DNA of 64,000 bases from Pohlia nutans (taxonomy: Eukaryota > Streptophyta > Bryopsida > Bryales > Mniaceae), in assembly GCA_022496805.1 (NCBI GenBank), contig CM040102.1, positions 17,515,955-17,579,954 of the forward strand, in the 5' to 3' direction. Within the stretch, counting starts at the first letter, position 1. Every line of letters begins with the position of its first letter. The translations under genes were made by a program, and so were the position numbers. A model generated the notes under the pieces. That model saw nothing but the letters and a program-made list of their open reading frames with translations. It was not told the origin of the DNA and searched no databases. Below are positions 57,583 to 64,000 of the stretch, one piece after another.

Positions 57583-58714
57583 TTAACCCCTAAACGTCAC
57601 AGCGTCCAGAAATTGGACGACGAATGATTTCAAAGCCTTCTCACGTTCTCATCAACGCTTGGATGATACTCATTCGATTTTTTGGAGATTCTTCACCAAG
57701 TTGTTGTCCTATCTAATGGCTTGATTTAGTCATACTAGAGTACATATTTTTCTAAAATTGCAAATGTAGAAGTATGTCAAGTCGTTGACCAAGCCAAAAT
57801 TGCATTGACTCTAGTTCAAAGTGGAATCGTGAAAAATGAGGTCATAAATTTAAGAAACACAAAAATTTCAAAGTATCACCACACTTAACCCTTTGGCGCG
57901 CCGGCGTCCAAAATCTGGACGCCGGATGAATTTCAGCAGCTCGATTTCTGTAGGTACCGGATGTTTTTCATCCAATTTTTTTTTTTTTCATTCTTGTGCT
58001 AGTTGAATACCATTTGTACAGTATGGATCTTCCAAATAAGATAATGTGAATTTTTGAAAAATTACAAAAGTGATTAATGTCAAGTTTCAATCTTAGTTCA
58101 AAAAGAAAGACCTTAAATATGATTTTCCATAGTAAGTAGAATCAAATAATGGAAACCATACCACCTCGTAGTGCATGTCATTCTAATTTCATTACAATAT
58201 TTAAAAAAAAAATTGTGTTAATTTTGGATTTTTAATTGAATTTCAAGAGAAAACCTTGCAAAATTACTTTTAAAATATTAATAATAAATATGATGAATCC
58301 AACCGTACAGATGTTATCTACACATTGACATTTACAACTTTGTTTTGTACATCAACTCCATTTTCGTTTTTCATCAACCATTTTATAACAAATCTTTGAA
58401 AACAGTGTTGAATCGGGACGTTAAAGGGTTAAGAGTATCTCATTTCAAACTCAATCCAAAAAAATTTACTCAAAAAATATTGAAATTTAGTTTGTAATCG
58501 AATTTAGAAGGAATTTTTAATTTTAACTTTCAAATTTTATAATTAAATATTGGTGATTGTATTAGTGAATCGAACCGTACGGATGGAATCTAAAATTCAA
58601 GATCTAGAACTTTCATATGTATATCAATTCCAGAATATTCTTCTAAATGGTAGTTTATAATGTTTTTTCTCAAATTGTCAATTCCAAGGACACCCTGGTA
58701 CGTTAAGGGGTTAA
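57583..58714. mobile_element. Family X piggyBac-like element, copy 2, middle layer
   Basis: Begins TTAACCCCTAAACGTCAC and ends GGTACGTTAAGGGGTTAA, in the opposite orientation to copy 1. It is interrupted at 57885-58432 by a family H element at the same internal TTAA used by family K in copy 1. Confidence 0.88.
57885..58432. mobile_element. Family H piggyBac-like element, copy 3, innermost layer
   Basis: A complete 548-bp copy: left end TTAACCCTTTGGCGCG, subterminal palindrome with arms CCGGCGTCCA and TGGACGCCGG (57901-57925), right end GGGACGTTAAAGGGTTAA. It is the clean reference for the interrupted H copies. Confidence 0.9.
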
Positions 58715-58722
58715 AGGGTTAA

Positions 58723-59539
58723 ACATTTTGATTTTGAACACTCTGAGAGTGAATTGATATAAAAAAATAAAAATAAAAATAAATAAAACAAAGGTAAACA
58801 TACAAGTTCGGTACAAGGTCCTACTATGGTTAAAAGTTGCAAGAAAGTTGATTCAGTGCACCTCGTTTTCAAAATGTAATGCTTTTTGGCTCAAAAACAA
58901 CCAAAGAACTTCAAAAGTTGAACAGAAAAGAAGGCCATGTTCAACTACTGATTCTAGAAACCCACCTCGTTGAACAAGGTTTGTGTTCAAAGATTGAAAA
59001 GAAAATCTGTTCACCAGCTCCTGCCACAGAGAGACAGCATTCGAAGATAGCCTGATAAGCGGTGTAAACGTGTAAACCCACTAATAGTGCACTGGATCTA
59101 GTGTCAGATATAAATTGTAACAAAAATTCTGCTAGAAACCAGTTCTTTGTGTTCATCATGGCCTTGAATCGTGCAAAACAAGCTGCACACGTCATTTAAC
59201 ATGAACTTCTGATCTGATTGTATCTTTCCGTGCTGCACAACAACTGGTATGAGAAATCCCTAAATTCTCGGGAGAGACAATATTTGCGTTCTGGAACTGG
59301 ACAGACGAGGAGCAGGTCCCATTCTTATTAGTCTCAACCTGCAAGGAGAAGGTTAATGACAACAAAAGTCCTTTTAATTGAAACAATCGTTGGTCTACAT
59401 ATAAGCCTAGTATTGAAACAACAAAGAAAATTCTTGCAATCTGTAGTAAGTACAATTGTGCTAAAAACCTAATGTACAAATCTTTCTTCTCCAACACACA
59501 CGTCTTGCAATGAAACAGCACTGGTAACCTTCACAAACC
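58723..59539. other. 3' flank of the thioesterase gene
   Basis: Downstream sequence and probable 3' UTR of the minus-strand thioesterase; open frames here have no recognised domain. Confidence 0.45.
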
Positions 59540-62500
59540 TTAAATAACTCTATACGCTGAGCTCATAGGTGAGCTCCCAGTAAGATATGGAACAACGAAG
59601 TCTTTCACTTCTAAATCATTTATGCTTAAATGATCACCAGGAAAAGCAATATATGTCACCCGGCCACCTTTGTCCAGAGCTTTAAGACCAATCCAGTCTT
59701 CTTTGTACAAATCCGTCTGCATCTCAACGAACAAACACAATTTCAAAAAACAAGCAAATGTTACCATGACAACATCTATTTACTGGACTGCTGTTGCCAT
59801 CATAAGCAGGACATTGATCATGTAATTCAAAAGAGATATACGAAGAGCTGCTATACACACAAAGATGATACCCTAGATTCAGTCAGAATTGCATCGGACA
59901 GCAGTGTTAAAAATTGTAACGCTTGATTCGTACATTACTGATATGAAATCTTGAGTTCAAAATGCACTTGCCTCTTCAGGAGCTAGCACAGTAGTGAAAT
60001 CGTTGTCAGCATAGTAACCGAACCAAGCTGTTTGAGGAGGAATCAAGATATTATCCTGCTGGAACTAAAAAACAGTCATTGGACACCAGGTTAATCAGCA
60101 CGTATACAAATCTATGATCTAACAGAAAGGAGAACGAAGTTTATGGTTGCAAATGTACATAACACGCCTACTTCATTTGTAGAGAACATTCCATTCCTCC
60201 TGGATGTTCAAGCAATTAGCACCAATGCTATTGAGTGGTAAGTGCAAGTAATATATCTCAGCATCCACATATGCACTTGTAGATATTAGCAAAACAGAAA
60301 ACACAAAAGACATTAAGTTTCAAGTGTAGGGACACACCATAATCAGAACTAGGTGATTGAGACTTTCCAATCTCTTTTTATAGGTCTCGTTACGATTTAA
60401 TGCGATCTCGTTGTTTAGTTTCGGTAGAAACAAGGAACCCTTGTAATAAGCAGCCAAATCCTACACAATTCACAGCCAAAAACTCAGTCTGCAACAAGAA
60501 AGATTATAACAATCCTCTTGTAATTCAAACAACTATGAACCATCAAAATATGCAACTCCATCCATTCCTTGAACCTGTAGGAACCTTAACTAATATAGAA
60601 AAATACATCACACCACGGCTTAAGCAACTCAGTTTGGAGATTGATAAACTTTAGAAGTTTGCTTGTCATTCAAACAACATGAACCGCACCAAACTAAGCC
60701 TTCGGGAAAAACTATTTAGTCTACAAGGTTCCGATGCTTACATTTGGAATTTTTACGTAGCCGCTTGGAGCAAGATGGTTCTGCAGTCATAGCATGAACT
60801 CACGACTATTCTTTCAATTTATAAAACTAGAAGACTGACTTCCTATCTCATTAGCTGAGTCTTTAGACACTGGAATGCACATGAAATAGAACGTCTTCAT
60901 GTCAAAAATTCATGAAAAGAAAGGTAGAGAACTTCAAACCTGTACAAATGGTGAATATACACCAAGTCGAATCAGTGAGTCGAACAATTTACAAACAGAC
61001 GTGAGCTGTAGATTACCAACCCCAGAGCACATACAAAAACGTCTTTTTTAGATTGATAAGCCCAAAATAAATACTAAAGGTTTATTTTAACAATAACTTA
61101 ACTAGAATCTCAATTGTGTGCACCAAGTATCACAAGATTAAAAAGTGTGCACCAAATACCACAAGATTAAAAATTGTGCACCAAGTACCACAATTAAACT
61201 ATTGAGTCTTTGCAACTTACCGCACACCCAGGTACTGAGGCTGTTCCTGCATGGGGCCCTCCTAAGGATACAAAGTTACTGACCTGTTCACATTAGTGAA
61301 ATTATTAGAACCTAACAGAGCTTCCAAGCAGCTGCATGGAACTCATTCAGAAATCTAACTGATGGCATCAAGAACTGGTCAAATATTATCCTCAATCATA
61401 TTTCTCCCAACAGTAGGAACTGAAAATTGGCCTAATATATCTAATCTCTGAAATTTGAATCTTGATTTTTCTGCACTATCATTTTGCACACTTGTTATTC
61501 TTTAAAGGGCATAGCTGCTTAAATGTACCTTTAGAAAATATGAAAGGCTTGCACTGCCAGAAAATGGAAGCGCACAAGGTGAAGCACAAGGGTAAAGCAC
61601 AAGGGTAAAGCACAATAAAGAAATTAAGGCGAAAAGTAAAAGCTTACAGGTGGTCCATCGTCACAAAATTCAATCACAGCTCGAGCGACCACATTCCCCT
61701 GCACGTGTTTTACAGATTGTCACTAAAAACCCTTGAAAACTTAATTCTATGTCAAATCAAGCATTGGAAGGCCAGGTACACATTTTCCACAAACTTGAAT
61801 ACTCACCTGTGATAGACCAACAATGTTGTAACCGTCTTTCAGCTCTGGGATTATTTTCACCTACCCAAATGAACAAATAAAGCCAGCTTAGAATAGAATG
61901 GGGACACGCCCAATAACTCGATTATCTGATCTCCCAGTTGAATCCTGAGACATGCGCATTCAAAGACCACGACCAGAAAATCCGTTCTAGGGATGCAAGT
62001 GGTTAAAAAGTCATACCTGCTCGCACACAAGATCGGCCTGTTCTCCACCCCAAAACACAAAAATCAGCACTAGAGCCTTTCAATTGCTAGTGCATAAGGA
62101 ACGTGGAACTTTAGTCACCCTACAGATATACACAAAAACCCCACCTACTGCAAACATGTTCAGAAGCTATTCACCTGCTTGTCAAGGCGCATGAAAAATG
62201 AGTCACTTGCTCCATTTCCTATCTCTCTGGAGAAAACGTATCAGAAGAGACCAAAATGGCATTCATTGTGTTAGTCTGCAGAAACTAATCTGCTTACTGG
62301 TCCAACAGAATGAAAAGGAGTTCACAATCCTGCTCACGATACAGAGCGTCCATGACTCTCAGCCAAGTTCGAAAATCAATCCCCTGCTCGTCATGCCCTA
62401 AACCCAATATACAAAATGTGCCATGACCATCAAAAGCACTTACAAGATGGCGCCTAGCAGATGGATTCTCCATGCACCACTGAGGAGGCTAGCATGCTTG

Positions 62501-63936
62501 CAATTTTCAGATCAAAAGATATCTCTGCATTTATAAACCAACGCCAAGCTCAAGTCATTGACAACAAGTATGGCTTACATGCAGAACCCTACAGCTCCAG
62601 ACATATTGATGAGGAGCTGGGTGAACTCGTGCAACCCTTGATTCTTGCATTCGTCTCCAATGCCTGATTCAAATACATCAATCCCATCTTCAGCTAGATG
62701 AACCAATTCAAATCCATAGTATTCACAAAATAATTCGTACAACTGTTAACCCCTAAAGGACCAAGAAGCCCAAATTGGGCCTCATGTTTATTATGGCAGT
62801 TTTGAATAGGTCCTATGTGGACTTTAATCTATGCAAATTTTGAATAGACTGCCTTTTATTCAAATTTTATTTGTCTTTTGATCAACACATGCAATGTTCT
62901 TCACTGCTTCCAGTGATATAAAATCCGGTCCTATCAAGATTATATTTTTCACAATCTGATCGATCGAATTTGACATTCTAAAACTATGAATCCTTGGTCC
63001 TTTAGGGGTTAACTTAGATCTCAGAACATCCACATCGAGTCAGAAAGATAGCAGATAATAAGGCTCAAACGATCCTCGTTGATTGTTGTATGCAAAGATT
63101 AGAAAACTACGAGCCCTAAATGGCGTCACCGCCATTCAAGTAGGGCCATCACTGCACAGTAGAGAGTCGCAAACTAGACCAAACCAAGGGCAGTTTGCCT
63201 TGATTGATAATCAACACACTATTTACTTCATCGACCTCGTGGTTTGCGAACTATGTAAAAACTAATTCCATCGTGACTACAGCATCCGGGAAAATAAATT
63301 ACAGACTGCAGGCAGCGAAACAACGCGGTCAATGATCCCGAAATTAATCCCGATTCTATTATCCGCAGTCCAGAATCAAACCTAATCGCGACAGCAGCTT
63401 CATTGGTCCACAATGTAATCAAAAGTAGGAGACGTAGAAGTAAAAGTCACTCCCAACGGGAAAATCAAATCAATAAGGTCATATCAACTATGACTAAGTG
63501 AATTTCTGCAGCAGCCTCAAAATCTGGCTATTCAAAATTACATTATTTTACTACCGGAATAATTTTATTTGAGTATTGTATGAAAATTTTATAAGAGTCC
63601 AAAGTAGATGTTCTAAATCCATGCCCTAATTTTGGTGTCTTAGAGTTGTACATTCTGCAATGAGTATCTACTCATTGACTAGATTTTTTAGGGCACGCAT
63701 TTGGTTCTACCTCATCCTACCTAAAACGGCAGCGAGCGAGCGAGCGGCAGTCAGAAAAAATAATCAATTCAGGACTAACTGAACTTACCGTGCAGTACAA
63801 TGAACGGCAGCGGCTTCTCGGCCTCAACGGCAACAATAAGCGCAGGCAGCAACAACAACGCTACAGAAGTCGCGAGCCAAAACCGCAGTCGCTCCGCGCA
63901 GTCCATCACACGTCCAGTAGCTCCCCGCTCCCCCAT
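59540..63936 (-). CDS. PPT1: Palmitoyl-protein thioesterase (PPT1-like, lysosomal/vacuolar)
   Basis: Twelve exons (63936-63789, 62663-62579, 62226-62175, 62037-62017, 61860-61807, 61698-61648, 61283-61221, 61005-60940, 60780-60742, 60460-60338, 60064-59972, 59716-59540) total 972 nt, 323 residues. It removes palmitate from cysteines of acylated proteins during degradation. Residues 19-38 are a hydrophobic signal segment; PFIVLHGIGDEC follows. The catalytic triad is Ser119 (GLSQGN), Asp238 (FQQDNILIP) and His294 (GDHLSI), spaced exactly as Ser115, Asp233 and His289 of human PPT1. Other landmarks are SLGGPHAGTASVPGCA, HLAPSGY, FLPKLNNE and AWFGYY. Exon 4 is a 21-nt microexon. Intron 11 uses a GC donor (GAAGAG/GCAAGT). 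Intron 1 hosts a family C element. It appears intact; vacuolar location is inferred from the family. Confidence 0.95.
62746..63012. mobile_element. Family C piggyBac-like MITE in thioesterase intron 1, TSD TTAA
   Basis: Begins TTAACCCCTAAAGGACCA and ends TTGGTCCTTTAGGGGTTAA; 267 bp with the family C interior. Confidence 0.88.
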
Positions 63937-64000
63937 CGCCACCTCTGCCAGTAAACGCCCTTCGAAAAATCAGCTGAACGACAGAATCGCACACCAAAAG

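Larger units (their letters stand above)
57047..58722. mobile_element. Family H piggyBac-like element, copy 2, outermost layer of a three-deep nest
   Basis: Left end TTAACCCTTTGACGCGTC with a perfect subterminal palindrome (arms CAGCGTCCAG, loop TTT, 57064-57086). The body runs to GGGACC at 57582, is interrupted by X copy 2, and resumes at 58711 with TTAAAGGGTTAA. The interrupting site is the internal TTAA of the H terminus GACGTTAAAGGG. Confidence 0.88.

Noticed and set aside
60161..60262. Candidate thioesterase exon reading LPLNS...NVLYK
   Set aside because: The true exon 10 at 60460-60338 encodes FLPKLNNE...ETYKKR with good splice sites; the other stretch has no donor and ends in a stop.

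Overview
The window looks like nuclear DNA of a non-seed land plant (lycophyte, fern or bryophyte; I cannot say which). The evidence is spliced plant genes with GT-AG and a few GC-AG introns, a microbial-type terpene synthase-like gene (a family known mainly from non-seed plants), a plant SPARK-domain receptor kinase, and long AT-rich spacers full of small transposable elements. There is no operon structure, no CRISPR array and no rRNA or tRNA gene that I could see.

Genes I can support, left to right: a weak plastid/mitochondrial-like small ORF (1706-2104, minus); a microbial terpene synthase-like gene with two single-base frame breaks (4583-7377, minus); an Mpv17/PMP22-family membrane protein with a plastid-like leader (13097-14744, plus); a small N-myristoylatable LysM protein (21482-21832, plus); a complete 8-exon long-chain alcohol oxidase (22176-28162, minus); a complete 16-exon SLC4/HCO3- transporter-family protein with a transit-peptide-like N-terminus (35141-42228, plus); an intronless SPARK-domain receptor-like kinase (47471-49414, minus) with a decayed tail of a second copy beside it; and a complete 12-exon palmitoyl-protein thioesterase (59540-63936, minus). 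Exon phases were checked by arithmetic and close exactly for the four multi-exon intact genes (Mpv17, oxidase, SLC4, thioesterase). The genes belong to unrelated pathways and do not form a cluster.

Most of the rest is non-autonomous DNA transposons. The dominant class is a set of at least nine families that start CCC, end GGG and are flanked by TTAA, the target signature of the piggyBac superfamily (called here A, B, C, H, K, L, M, O, X). About twenty copies lie in introns and spacers. At 55546-58722 they form a nested stack up to three elements deep, and two copies of family X were hit at the same internal TTAA by two different families. A second class consists of CACTA-like miniature elements (D, E, F, P, Q, Z) beginning CAC with 3-bp target duplications that I could match by eye. 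Two Stowaway-like elements with TA duplications, a 1.26-kb young inverted repeat (31047-32311), a six-copy 65-bp tandem repeat just upstream of the oxidase start, and a miRNA-like hairpin in an oxidase intron complete the picture. No transposase gene is visible, so the autonomous partners must lie elsewhere.

Most noteworthy signals: the TTAA-specific element burst with internal empty-site proof in what appears to be a plant, and the putative plastid-targeted SLC4-type anion transporter.
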